A stretch of DNA of 10,725 bases from Pelagadaptatus sp034112445 (GCA_034112445.1 JAWUVI010000010.1:1-10725); one strand, 5' to 3'. Numbered from the stretch's first letter, positions 1 through 6,754 are shown. The notes: generated by a model not told the origin, from the letters alone. Translations and numbers: made by a program.

Positions 1-1
1 G

Positions 2-484
2 GCCTCGTCGTGCTCGAAAAACTTTGGGCTTTATCGGGAACGTACCGGAGCGATAATCACCATTGCGGCATCCGCTCAAGCGTGTAGAAACAGCGTTGAT
101 TGTTTAAGCGTTATAGGTCGGGGAATTTGGTCTATGCCGCCGGCTCATGGAGCGTCTATTGTTGAGACTATTCTAACCTCTACCGAATTAACATCGCAGT
201 GGCACAGTGAATTAACCATTATGCGCGATCGTATTAATGATTTGCGGGTTTTAATAGCCACTAAAATGCAAGCGGCTGGGATTGACCGTGACTTTAGCTT
301 TATTCCAACAGAGAAGGGAATGTTCTCTTTTTTGGGAATATCTCCAGAGCAAGTCGAACAGTTAAAAAACGAGTACAGCATTTATATTGTGAGTTCGAGT
401 CGAATAAATATAGCCGGGTTTAATAACAACAATGTTGATTACTTTGTCGATTCGTTGAAATCGCTATTGGCAAAATCTAAGTAA
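2..484 (+). CDS. Aspartate/aromatic amino acid aminotransferase, C-terminal part (5' end outside window)
   Basis: This is the last 160 codons of a PLP-dependent class I aminotransferase of the AspC/TyrB type, which swaps amino groups between aspartate or aromatic amino acids and 2-oxoglutarate in the cytoplasm. The frame is open from base 2. The sequence SCSKNFGLYRERTGA near the start matches the family's cofactor-binding segment; its Lys codon at 17-19 is the residue that forms the Schiff base with PLP, and the Arg that follows in 'ERTG' is the phosphate-contacting position. The rest has the expected small-domain layout, including 'GMFSFLGIS' and the terminal 'SSSRINIAG' segment containing the substrate-carboxylate Arg. 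Family proteins are about 400 residues, so roughly 240 lie to the left. An internal ATG at 134 is not the start, because conserved catalytic sequence lies upstream in frame. AspC and TyrB cannot be told apart from this fragment. Confidence 0.95.
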   Translation, partial: ASSCSKNFGLYRERTGAIITIAASAQACRNSVDCLSVIGRGIWSMPPAHGASIVETILTSTELTSQWHSELTIMRDRINDLRVLIATKMQAAGIDRDFSFIPTEKGMFSFLGISPEQVEQLKNEYSIYIVSSSRINIAGFNNNNVDYFVDSLKSLLAKSK

Positions 485-532
485 AACACTCACTGATTCA
501 ATTAACAGCGCTTGAAATAGATAAGGTGAAAA

Positions 533-1105
533 ATGCTAAACGCACATTGGCGAGCAAAGAATATTGGCTTTGATGAAACAAAGGCATCGGCGAAAGAGTT
601 AAGGCGTGCATTTGTTCGCGATCTAATTGTCGAGCATGTGGATGCTGAAAATGCTCGTGATATGGAGCGTACTCTCGCCACCTACAGTGAAAATTGCGTG
701 TTCGACGACGTGCCCACGGCGGTGTTATTTAAGGGCAAACAATCTATTGCAGACTCTTACCTTGAGCGTTTTGAGTCTTACCCTAATTTAGAGCGAATAA
801 TTACCCGCATGACCATAGATGATAACTCCGGTGTGGTGGAAATAATTATGCGTGGCCCGCAAGAAAAGCCTTACCGTGGTTTTCCTCCGCGGAGAGGGGG
901 TGAGTCAGAATTGAAAATTGTTGGGCATTTTGAAGTCAATGATGAAGGCTTGATTACGCGAGAAACGGCTTATTATGATCAATTAGCCGCGGCTGTCCAA
1001 TTGGGTGTTTTACCGGATATAAATACCCGTAAGGGTAAATTATGGCTGATGCTGGTCTATCCTTTTGCTTTGTTTAGAGTGATACGCGCTAAGTTGTTAG
1101 GATGA
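533..1105 (+). CDS. NTF2-like / SnoaL-like domain protein
   Basis: The 190-residue product resembles the NTF2-like superfamily, SnoaL-like branch. These are small cone-shaped alpha+beta folds found in polyketide cyclases, isomerases and many proteins of unknown function. An N-terminal helix (about residues 22-50, 'RDLIVEHVDAENARDMERTLATYSENCVFDDVP') leads into the typical first strand, then 'FKGKQSIADSYLERF' and three or four strands ending in 'ITRETAYYDQLAAAVQLGVLP', a usual closing motif of SnoaL proteins. A short hydrophobic basic tail (residues about 165-190, 'LWLMLVYPFALFRVIRAKLLG') follows and may touch the membrane; it is not part of the usual fold. The ATG has an AAGGTG ribosome site at 523-528. 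It lies 48 bases after the aminotransferase and may be cotranscribed. No enzymatic activity can be assigned. Confidence 0.75.
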   Translation: MLNAHWRAKNIGFDETKASAKELRRAFVRDLIVEHVDAENARDMERTLATYSENCVFDDVPTAVLFKGKQSIADSYLERFESYPNLERIITRMTIDDNSGVVEIIMRGPQEKPYRGFPPRRGGESELKIVGHFEVNDEGLITRETAYYDQLAAAVQLGVLPDINTRKGKLWLMLVYPFALFRVIRAKLLG

Positions 1106-1135
1106 TTTTGGCTGTTGATTTACAGGGTTTTGATT

Positions 1136-1756
1136 ATGAGTTCACGTGTTGAGCTGATCACAATACGCATAGCGATGCTGCTTTGCTTTTCTCTGCTGAG
1201 CAGTGGAATGCTGGCTTGTGGCACCGTAAAGTGGGCGATCGATGGCGTCTATGGCAAGGGCCCCATGTCGTTTGTGGATACCGATAGTTTATATAAATCA
1301 CTGGCCCAATCTGGTGGGCCTTGTCGAAAGTTATCGAATAATCAGCTGGAAAAAAATGAGGAGCGTTTAGTGGCGTTGCTGCTGGACGATGATTTACAAA
1401 AGCACAATAACCAGTATGGCGAGTCGGTATTTACGGTTTTCGGTTGTTTAATGTCTCAGCAAAAAAGCCAAAATTATGTTGCAGTGTATGAGCGCTACAG
1501 TCCAAACCACTGCCCAACTAAGGGCATTACTTATATCTCAACCCAAAGTGGGATTAATTTAAGGTCGTCGCCAAGAGTCGCTAATAATAAGCTAACCACA
1601 CTTAAAGATGGTGTAATGCTGGAAGAAATAGAACGGGATGGGAATTGGGTTCAGGTGAATGTTATTCGTTTACACTCGAATCGAGCGCCAAAGTGTAAAT
1701 ATAAATCACCTTGCATTCAGGGTTATGTCCATAAAATTGCTGTGGATCGGAAGTAA
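1136..1756 (+). CDS. Probable lipoprotein with C-terminal bacterial SH3 (SH3b) domain
   Basis: A 206-residue envelope protein of unknown role. I chose ATG 1136 because an AGGG sits eight bases before it at 1124-1127; an in-frame TTG at 1115 would add seven residues and lacks such a site. The N-terminus has a hydrophobic stretch (residues 12-27) ending in 'GMLAC', a plausible though not ideal lipobox, so Cys28 would be the lipidated residue. The C-terminal third (from about residue 130) is a bacterial SH3 domain: 'INLRSSPRVANNKLTTLKDGVMLE' followed by 'DGNWVQVNV' and a closing 'GYVHKIAV' strand. Such domains often bind peptidoglycan or act as assembly modules. Between the last two strands is an insertion holding two cysteines ('CKYKSPC'). 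The middle region (about 30-125) matches nothing I recognise. The gene starts 30 bases after the SnoaL-like gene and converges on the PilZ gene. Confidence 0.7.
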   Translation: MSSRVELITIRIAMLLCFSLLSSGMLACGTVKWAIDGVYGKGPMSFVDTDSLYKSLAQSGGPCRKLSNNQLEKNEERLVALLLDDDLQKHNNQYGESVFTVFGCLMSQQKSQNYVAVYERYSPNHCPTKGITYISTQSGINLRSSPRVANNKLTTLKDGVMLEEIERDGNWVQVNVIRLHSNRAPKCKYKSPCIQGYVHKIAVDRK

Positions 1757-1769
1757 GATTCACCTAAGA

Positions 1770-2447
1770 TTATTGGTGCAGTTGAGAATACACAAAGGCG
1801 TGTAAAACCAGTCTGACATTATCTTTTATTTCATCAAAAGAAATACCATAAGCACCGGTAGCGGAATCATCGCTATCGTCTTCTATGATGGCTTTTATTT
1901 CACCGGGTATGGCTAAATTACACAGAGTGTCGGCGACATCTATTTTGGTGTAAAGGGTAATCTTGTCGCCTATGTTGGCGATGCCTGGCTCGGCCTCTAT
2001 GCGGCAACCTGAAGTGCTTAAATCAACAATCGCACAAGGTGAACGGGTGCCCTCAATCTCCGCTAATGATTCAAGCCTTGTAGAGACACGAACTGCTTTG
2101 CGTACCGCGTCGGTAACGATGTTTTCAGGTGTGGCTATATGCAGGTGGTTGTAGGGTATGATCGAAACATGAATAACCGTCGAGCTAAACGCAATGGCCG
2201 AATTGGTGACGTTCGAAAAAAGCCGAACATTTAGGAGTTCACCATTTTGAGTTGAGCGAGGCGAACCGTTCGTTAAGGGCGTGGAGATGATAATACTTTT
2301 GTTTTTGTGGTGCCCAATCAGACGAGACTTTTTGCGGTCATCACTGTTGCGATGAAACTGCAGTTGGAGCGAGGTTCCGGGGAGTAGTTTGAGATCTTCA
2401 AATTTCATGGCTGGTGAGGGTGCTTTCCAGTTTGTTATACCCCACAT
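1770..2447 (-). CDS. YcgR-like PilZ domain protein (c-di-GMP receptor)
   Basis: A 225-residue cytoplasmic protein with a YcgR-type layout. The N-terminal half ('LLPGTSLQLQF' through 'LLNVRLFSNVTNSAIAFSSTVI') is a YcgR-like flagellar-brake barrel, and the C-terminal half is a PilZ domain. The two c-di-GMP-binding signatures are visible: RxxxR as R116-K-A-V-R120 at the inter-domain hinge and DxSxxG as D142-L-S-T-S-G147. Proteins of this kind respond to the second messenger c-di-GMP and typically slow flagellar motors or alter surface behaviour. No flagellar or pilus genes lie nearby, so the target is unknown. The start is uncertain: ATG 2447 and ATG 2408 (beginning 'MKFEDLKLLPG', closer to where family members usually begin) both lack a clear ribosome site. 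The gene ends 13 bases from the converging SH3 lipoprotein gene. Confidence 0.85.
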   Translation of the reverse strand: MWGITNWKAPSPAMKFEDLKLLPGTSLQLQFHRNSDDRKKSRLIGHHKNKSIIISTPLTNGSPRSTQNGELLNVRLFSNVTNSAIAFSSTVIHVSIIPYNHLHIATPENIVTDAVRKAVRVSTRLESLAEIEGTRSPCAIVDLSTSGCRIEAEPGIANIGDKITLYTKIDVADTLCNLAIPGEIKAIIEDDSDDSATGAYGISFDEIKDNVRLVLHAFVYSQLHQ

Positions 2448-2492
2448 TGGCGTATTTTTCTTTAACTTATCCTAGCCTATATATATTCAAGT

Positions 2493-2538
2493 CACCATAG
2501 TCTTAATGCTTAATAGAAAGAATTTTGTTGCTATGGTG
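2493..2538. repeat. 8-bp inverted repeat overlapping the DUF1415 stop codon
   Basis: CACCATAG at 2493-2500 is the exact reverse complement of CTATGGTG at 2531-2538, with 30 bases between. The right arm contains the TAG stop of the DUF1415 gene. It lies where a terminator for the minus-strand operon would be expected, but the loop is long and no clean T-run follows in the direction of transcription. A weak RNA hairpin is possible; chance is also possible. Confidence 0.25.
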
Positions 2539-3109
2539 TGACAAAGCAAGAGTGCCATAAAGACTCTAATTTTATCTTTCCCAAATTGTTCATCAATTCA
2601 ATGTTGCGCTCAGGGATATCATCAACATCGGGGTAATTTTCAATGGCACGTTCAAGGCTTTCTTCCCGAATTAGATGCATTAACGGGTAGGGGGATCTAT
2701 TGGTGTAGTTTTCAGCATCATCGGGTTGGGTGCCGCCAAATTGGTAGTTTGGGTGAAAGCTGGCAATCTGGTAGATGCCTTCTAGCTCTAGATGCTTCAA
2801 TAAATTATCGGCTTGATCCAGAAACTGATTGTACTCGTAAAAATCCAGAAGTACGTGTGGATGGATCAACAATGTGGTTTCAATAGAGGGCACCTTGTTA
2901 AGGCGCTCTAATTCAGTTTTGAGTGCCTCGAGAAGCTCTTCTTGTGAGGTTGCCGGTGTCTCGGTAAAACGTACTTTATTTTTTACCAGTTCACGCTTGG
3001 CAAATGGGCAGAGGTTCATACCGACCACAAAGGAATTAACCCACTGTTCTACGGATGCAATGATAGGCTGGCTAGTTGAATTTTGGGCCGCATCAAAAGT
3101 GTTGTTCAT
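2531..3109 (-). CDS. DUF1415 family protein
   Basis: The product of 192 residues matches the DUF1415 family, uncharacterised cytoplasmic proteins widespread in proteobacteria. Recognisable blocks are 'VNSFVVGMNLCPFAKRE' near the N-terminus, the 'LLIHPHVLLDFYEYNQFLD' segment, 'GIYQIASFHPNYQFGG' and 'NRSPYPLMHLIREESLE' toward the C-terminus. The conserved Cys-Pro-Phe and the 'FHP..QF' histidine look like candidate functional residues, but no activity is known to me. I place the start at ATG 3109 because its first bases form an ATGA overlap with the stop of the upstream ThuA gene, a usual sign of translational coupling. An in-frame GTG at 3124 would add five residues; neither has a strong ribosome site. 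It is the last gene of the minus-strand group, and its connection to sugar oxidation may be only positional. Confidence 0.9.
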   Translation of the reverse strand: MNNTFDAAQNSTSQPIIASVEQWVNSFVVGMNLCPFAKRELVKNKVRFTETPATSQEELLEALKTELERLNKVPSIETTLLIHPHVLLDFYEYNQFLDQADNLLKHLELEGIYQIASFHPNYQFGGTQPDDAENYTNRSPYPLMHLIREESLERAIENYPDVDDIPERNIELMNNLGKIKLESLWHSCFVTP

Positions 3110-3963
3110 TGCTGCATTGACCACTCTATGGCGTTGCTAATCAGTTGTTGAAATTCAGGGATGTCATACGTCGCTGCTTGATGACCTATGGCACTGTAGA
3201 AGACTCGACCTTCGGCTAAGGTGTGGCGCCATGTGATGGGGTGTTCGCCTGTCATTCTATCTTGGCCTAAAAAAGTCTTGCCCTGAGTGAGGTAAGAGCT
3301 TTCATCAAGATTGAGTAAAATTTCATAGCCTTTGTCCCTGGGGTTTTTATCAAACGCGTACCATTCCTCATAGGTAATTTTCCAAGGTGAATCGATGTGC
3401 TGAGTCAGTTCAATAGCTTGGTTGGTAACCAATACGTCAGCATCTTGAAATTGGGGTTTCATGGTGTGACCAACAAATTGGGTGCCGATCAGTGTGTCGA
3501 CATACCAGTCCCATTGATAGCTGAAGTCACCGCCAGAAGCGTGAATGCCAACCCAGCCACCACCTTGTTCTATCCATGCCTGCATAGCGGTGCGCTGGTC
3601 TTTGGTGAGAACATCACCAGAAACATTATTCCAGACAATGGCGCTAAATTTGGTCAGATCCGCAACGTTATGCGTGGCGGCGTTGGTGGTGATGTAAATG
3701 TCCCAACCGCGCTGCTCAGCAATTCTTGTTAACATGGCTTCGCCAGCCGGTAGGGCGCCGGTGTGAATGAAGCCATTGGCTTTACTAAGCACTAAAATAG
3801 CGGGGCGGTTAAACTCAGGTATCTCAGGAGCAACAGTATCGTAATCAGCTCGAGGGATAATACCTATGGATTTTAAGGTGTAATACACGTAGCCACCACC
3901 TAGTAAAATAATGGTCGACGTGATGGCAAAAGCGTATTTCAGCCCAGTTATTTTTCTACTCAT
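3106..3963 (-). CDS. Membrane-anchored ThuA domain protein
   Basis: A 285-residue ThuA-family protein, which adopts a class I glutamine-amidotransferase-like fold. The family takes its name from ThuA of rhizobial trehalose utilisation, where the thuAB genes act with 3-keto derivatives of disaccharides. An uncleaved-looking N-terminal transmembrane segment (about residues 8-28, after the basic 'MSRK') would place the domain in the periplasm. Family blocks seen are 'ILVLSKANGFIHTGALPAG' (first strand and the conserved His after the 'GF' turn), 'SAIVWNNVSGDVLT', 'WIEQGGGWVGIHASGG', 'IGTQFVGHT', 'EEWYAFDKNPRD' and the closing 'GRVFYSAIGHQAATYD'. Many ThuA homologues in bacteria that degrade sugars are exported, so the location is reasonable. 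It begins 47 bases after the GMC dehydrogenase on the same strand and overlaps the DUF1415 gene by four bases. The catalytic role of ThuA domains is not firmly settled. Confidence 0.9.
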   Translation of the reverse strand: MSRKITGLKYAFAITSTIILLGGGYVYYTLKSIGIIPRADYDTVAPEIPEFNRPAILVLSKANGFIHTGALPAGEAMLTRIAEQRGWDIYITTNAATHNVADLTKFSAIVWNNVSGDVLTKDQRTAMQAWIEQGGGWVGIHASGGDFSYQWDWYVDTLIGTQFVGHTMKPQFQDADVLVTNQAIELTQHIDSPWKITYEEWYAFDKNPRDKGYEILLNLDESSYLTQGKTFLGQDRMTGEHPITWRHTLAEGRVFYSAIGHQAATYDIPEFQQLISNAIEWSMQQ

Positions 3964-4010
3964 TTTTTTGCGTACCCATAAAAATTTAATGATGTGTTTG
4001 TGGCTATTGT

Positions 4011-5750
4011 TTAAAGATGCCCGAGTTCCAATTGTTTAACCGCATAGTCGCAGGCTCGAGCAGTAAATGCCATGTACGTAAGGGATGGATTGACACATGA
4101 TGACGATGTCATGAACGATCCATCGGTAACAAATAAGTTAGGGACGTCGTGTGCTTGATTGTGAGCGTTTAATACAGATTCTTTTGGGTCGTTACCCATG
4201 CGTGCTGTTCCCATTTCATGGATGGCGGAACCAGGTACAGACATATCTCCTGATGGCGGAATGATTATTGCTGCGCCGGCTGCTTTTAAAATCCTATCGG
4301 ATTGTTGGTTGGCGTCGCGCCACAATGCTTTTTCGTTATCGCTCCAGTCACAATCAAACTCTACTTGGGGAATGCCAAAGCGATCTGTTTTAGTTTTACT
4401 TAAATACATTCGGTTTTCTTTGCGTGGCAAGCACTCAGCAAAGGCAATCAAAGGCCAAATCCAAAAGCCCGGTTTGCGCAGTGATTCTTTATAACTTTCG
4501 CCAAACCCCGTTTTATTAAAAGAGGTTTGCCAGTCGGCTCGCAGAGTTTCGGTTTGGAAACCGTAACCACGATTGAAATCTGCATCAGAATCTTTTTGAC
4601 CCACATTTCTAAAGCGCGGTATGTATAAACCTGCAGGACGGTTGCCATGGTAGTAGCTGTCCATGTTGTCAAAAAACACACCAATACTGGTGATGCCGAA
4701 AGCGTGATCCATTAGGTTTTGGCCGAGTACACCACTGCTGTTGGCCAAGCCATTGGGAAAGTGCTCTGAAGTGGAATTAAGTAATAATTGCGTGCTGCCT
4801 ACGGTTGATGCACACAAGAAAAACAACTTGGCCGAATAGCGTCGGTGCTCTTTGGTTTTGGTGTTGATGGCGTGCGCATGGCTGATTTTTCCGCTGTCAT
4901 TGTCGTATTCTAATTTCTCAACCACATGATCAGATTTGAGCGTTAAGTTACCGGTTGCTCGCGCAGCCGGTAGCGTTGAACTGTGTGAACTGAAGTAGCT
5001 GCCAGTAGAGCAGCCACGTTCACAGGGGCCGCAATAATGGCAGGCACTGCGACCGGGTAAATCTTCAGTCAAAATAGCTTTGCGAGCTGAGGTTAACGTG
5101 ATGTCGGGTGCTTTTTTGGCCAAGCGATCCTTGATGGTTTCTTCAAGTGCGAACCAAGGCATAGGCTTTTGGAAATCACCGTCGGGCAACTGCGGTAAAT
5201 TTTCGGCTTTCCCGTTGACACCGATAAACTTCTCAACGTAGCTGTACCAAGGTTCAATATCTTCATAGCTTACGGGCCAAGGAATACCGTGGCCATCTTG
5301 CTTATTGGCGTTAAAGTCTTGCTGGCTAAAACGATAGGTTTGTCGTCCCCACATTAGTGAGCGACCACCGACTACGTCGCCTCGCATCCAATGGTAGGGC
5401 TTATCTTTGGCGACAGAGTAAGGGTTGTCCCTATCGTTATTCCAGTACTGTCGAGTGGTTTCACTAAAGGCGTAGCTAGTGCTTTGAATGGGGTATTGCT
5501 CGGCGTAGAGTTTACGCGGATGCTTGCCTTGATGTGGAATTTTCCAGCTCGGCGCATGCTCACCTAAATAATCGACACCGTGTTGAATGTCTTTGCCGCG
5601 CTCAAGTAATAATACTTTGAGGCCTTTTTCTGTGAGCTCTTTTGCTGCCCAGCCCCCGGTAATGCCAGAGCCAATAACAATGGCATCGTAATCATAATCT
5701 GAGGTTTTGATCATACTTGGTTTAATCGTCATACTTGGTTTAATCGTCAT
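4011..5750 (-). CDS. GMC-family FAD-dependent dehydrogenase, iron-sulfur-type large subunit (sugar/polyol dehydrogenase-like)
   Basis: This is the large flavoprotein subunit (579 residues) of a membrane-associated dehydrogenase of the glucose-methanol-choline family, related to fructose, glucose and glucoside-3 dehydrogenase large subunits. The FAD-binding Rossmann motif is G27-S-G29-I-T-G32, with the ribose-binding acid in 'LLLERG' (E50). Four cysteines spaced CX2CX2CX3C (C237, C240, C243, C247) match the iron-sulfur segment reported in this subgroup. The C-terminal catalytic region has H511 in 'SAIHEMGTARMG' and N554 in 'CVNPSLTYMAF', the usual GMC His/Asn pair. No signal peptide is seen: such subunits are carried across the membrane by their Tat-tagged partner, here the gene just upstream, whose stop overlaps this ATG as ATGA. 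That overlap decides the start; in-frame TTG 5768 is less likely, while ATGs at 5732 and 5714 arise from an 18-bp duplication. The substrate is unknown. Confidence 0.92.
   Translation of the reverse strand: MTIKPSMTIKPSMIKTSDYDYDAIVIGSGITGGWAAKELTEKGLKVLLLERGKDIQHGVDYLGEHAPSWKIPHQGKHPRKLYAEQYPIQSTSYAFSETTRQYWNNDRDNPYSVAKDKPYHWMRGDVVGGRSLMWGRQTYRFSQQDFNANKQDGHGIPWPVSYEDIEPWYSYVEKFIGVNGKAENLPQLPDGDFQKPMPWFALEETIKDRLAKKAPDITLTSARKAILTEDLPGRSACHYCGPCERGCSTGSYFSSHSSTLPAARATGNLTLKSDHVVEKLEYDNDSGKISHAHAINTKTKEHRRYSAKLFFLCASTVGSTQLLLNSTSEHFPNGLANSSGVLGQNLMDHAFGITSIGVFFDNMDSYYHGNRPAGLYIPRFRNVGQKDSDADFNRGYGFQTETLRADWQTSFNKTGFGESYKESLRKPGFWIWPLIAFAECLPRKENRMYLSKTKTDRFGIPQVEFDCDWSDNEKALWRDANQQSDRILKAAGAAIIIPPSGDMSVPGSAIHEMGTARMGNDPKESVLNAHNQAHDVPNLFVTDGSFMTSSSCVNPSLTYMAFTARACDYAVKQLELGHL
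5711..5750. repeat. 18-bp tandem duplication at the start of the GMC dehydrogenase
   Basis: The 18-base unit at 5711-5728 is repeated perfectly at 5729-5746, followed by a further four bases (TCAT) of a third copy at 5747-5750. On the coding strand each unit reads ATG and encodes Met-Thr-Ile-Lys-Pro-Ser, so the protein begins with that hexapeptide twice and then Met-Ile-Lys. The duplication preserves the frame and gives three possible ATG starts 18 bases apart. Perfect identity suggests a recent slippage event. Confidence 0.95.
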
Positions 5751-6367
5751 ATTTGTGGGGTAGCCCAAGAGCTATCGTTTGGTGCCAATGGCGTGTCACC
5801 ATCAAAATACATGGGCATGGGTTCATAGCGGAGTACTTGAGTGGCTCCAATTTCTGAACTGAAAAATCCCCAAACGGTTAGCTCTTTCATTTGGCAAATG
5901 AAGGGTGCGTCACTGATAAATTGGCGCTGTACATTTCCGAGGTTATACCACGCGGAATCTTTTGCAGCGGCTTCCATGTCTTCTAATAGTTTCAGTTGCT
6001 GAGGTGAGCTGAGTTGATCAAAAGGCATACCGTATGTTGTCGCCGTATCTATGCCTAGCTGTTTGAGGCCGGCTAAAAAAATAGCTTGTTCTTGCGGGTT
6101 AAACCAATTGGCTACCATCAGTTCAATAAAATTTGGCACCCCGGCTTCTATGGCGCCTGGGGTGTCAGTTTTGGGGATGATAACTTGAGCAATAGAGGCA
6201 ATTATTTTACGTTGAGACGGAGTCAAATAATCAATGTCGCCGGTGTTGTAATTCGGTGCTTGAGCTAAATAGTTTTTCTGTGCAGCAGTGAGAGTGAAAC
6301 CTAACTGGCTGGCACTGGCTCCGCCAATTAAAATCGCGGCGCATTGTAGTAGTTCTCGGCGGTTCAT
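5747..6367 (-). CDS. Gluconate 2-dehydrogenase subunit 3 family protein, Tat-exported (small subunit)
   Basis: A 206-residue small subunit that partners GMC-type dehydrogenases and escorts the flavoprotein through the Tat pathway. The chosen start gives 'MNRRELLQ', a twin-arginine motif, followed by a hydrophobic stretch 'AAILIGGASASQLGFTL' typical of a Tat signal. The mature part shows the family's blocks: 'LTPSQRKIIASIAQVIIPKT', then 'PGAIEAGVPNFIELMV', and near the end 'GFFSSEIGATQVLRYEP'. ATG 6367 overlaps the stop of the upstream membrane-protein gene as ATGA and puts the twin arginines next to the initiator Met. An in-frame ATG at 6451 would place 28 unrelated residues in front of the signal and is rejected. 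The stop overlaps the GMC start in the same way, matching the fixed pairing of these two subunits. A cytochrome c subunit, often the third component, is not in the window. Confidence 0.92.
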   Translation of the reverse strand: MNRRELLQCAAILIGGASASQLGFTLTAAQKNYLAQAPNYNTGDIDYLTPSQRKIIASIAQVIIPKTDTPGAIEAGVPNFIELMVANWFNPQEQAIFLAGLKQLGIDTATTYGMPFDQLSSPQQLKLLEDMEAAAKDSAWYNLGNVQRQFISDAPFICQMKELTVWGFFSSEIGATQVLRYEPMPMYFDGDTPLAPNDSSWATPQI

Positions 6368-6657
6368 TGTGCTGATCCAATGGCTGATTTTATTGTTTGC
6401 AGGATTGTTTGCAGAACTAGCGGTAATATAATGACAAACATCGTCGTGCAAAAGCTAGCGATTAATCGATATTCCCAAGATTCAAAATAATATCCACCAG
6501 CTTTGAACAATCCATAGATTATGTACAGGCCATCTATGCCGGTTAGGTGGTACATTTCATAGAAAAATACGGCCGTAGTGGGCAGTAGGAAATAGAAATA
6601 AAGACCTATAAAGATACCGATACTGTAACGCCGCTTATAGTTGAAAATGGTTTTCAT
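6364..6657 (-). CDS. Small two-helix membrane protein, unrecognised
   Basis: I do not recognise this 97-residue protein. It begins with a basic segment ('MKTIFNYKRRYS') and has two clear hydrophobic helices, about residues 13-33 ('IGIFIGLYFYFLLPTTAVFFY') and 66-88 ('LIASFCTTMFVIILPLVLQTIL'), joined by an aromatic, tyrosine-rich linker. By the positive-inside rule both termini would be cytoplasmic with the linker outside. Its stop forms an ATGA overlap with the Tat small-subunit gene, so it is almost certainly cotranscribed with the dehydrogenase genes and is the first gene of the operon. The C-terminus includes a duplicated Gln-Thr-Ile from an 11-bp direct repeat at 6392-6402 and 6404-6414. 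It could be a membrane anchor or assembly factor for the dehydrogenase; this rests only on position. No good ribosome site precedes the ATG. Confidence 0.7.
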   Translation of the reverse strand: MKTIFNYKRRYSIGIFIGLYFYFLLPTTAVFFYEMYHLTGIDGLYIIYGLFKAGGYYFESWEYRLIASFCTTMFVIILPLVLQTILQTIKSAIGSAQ

Positions 6658-6730
6658 TTTTCTGCCGAGTGATTGAATTGTCTGAAGGTAAAGTTGTTGC
6701 CGATACTCAAGAGGAAACAGAAGATCAACC

Positions 6731-6749
6731 GGTTAAAGAGTTTTTAACC
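6731..6749 (-). terminator. Possible weak hairpin after the DUF5062-like gene
   Basis: GGTTAAA at 6731-6737 pairs perfectly with TTTAACC at 6743-6749 around a 5-base loop, six bases beyond the stop of the minus-strand gene at 6755. The stem is short and AT-rich and no strong T-run follows in the direction of transcription, so it is at best a weak terminator between this gene and the dehydrogenase operon. Confidence 0.3.
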
Positions 6750-6754
6750 ATACT

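Noticed and set aside
134..484. Reading the first gene as a complete 116-residue protein starting at ATG 134.
   Set aside because: The PLP-lysine segment lies upstream in the same open frame, so this is an internal methionine of a gene that enters from the left.
6368..6451. N-terminal extension of the Tat small subunit to ATG 6451.
   Set aside because: It would bury the twin-arginine signal 28 residues inside the protein, and ATG 6367 has an ATGA overlap with the upstream stop.
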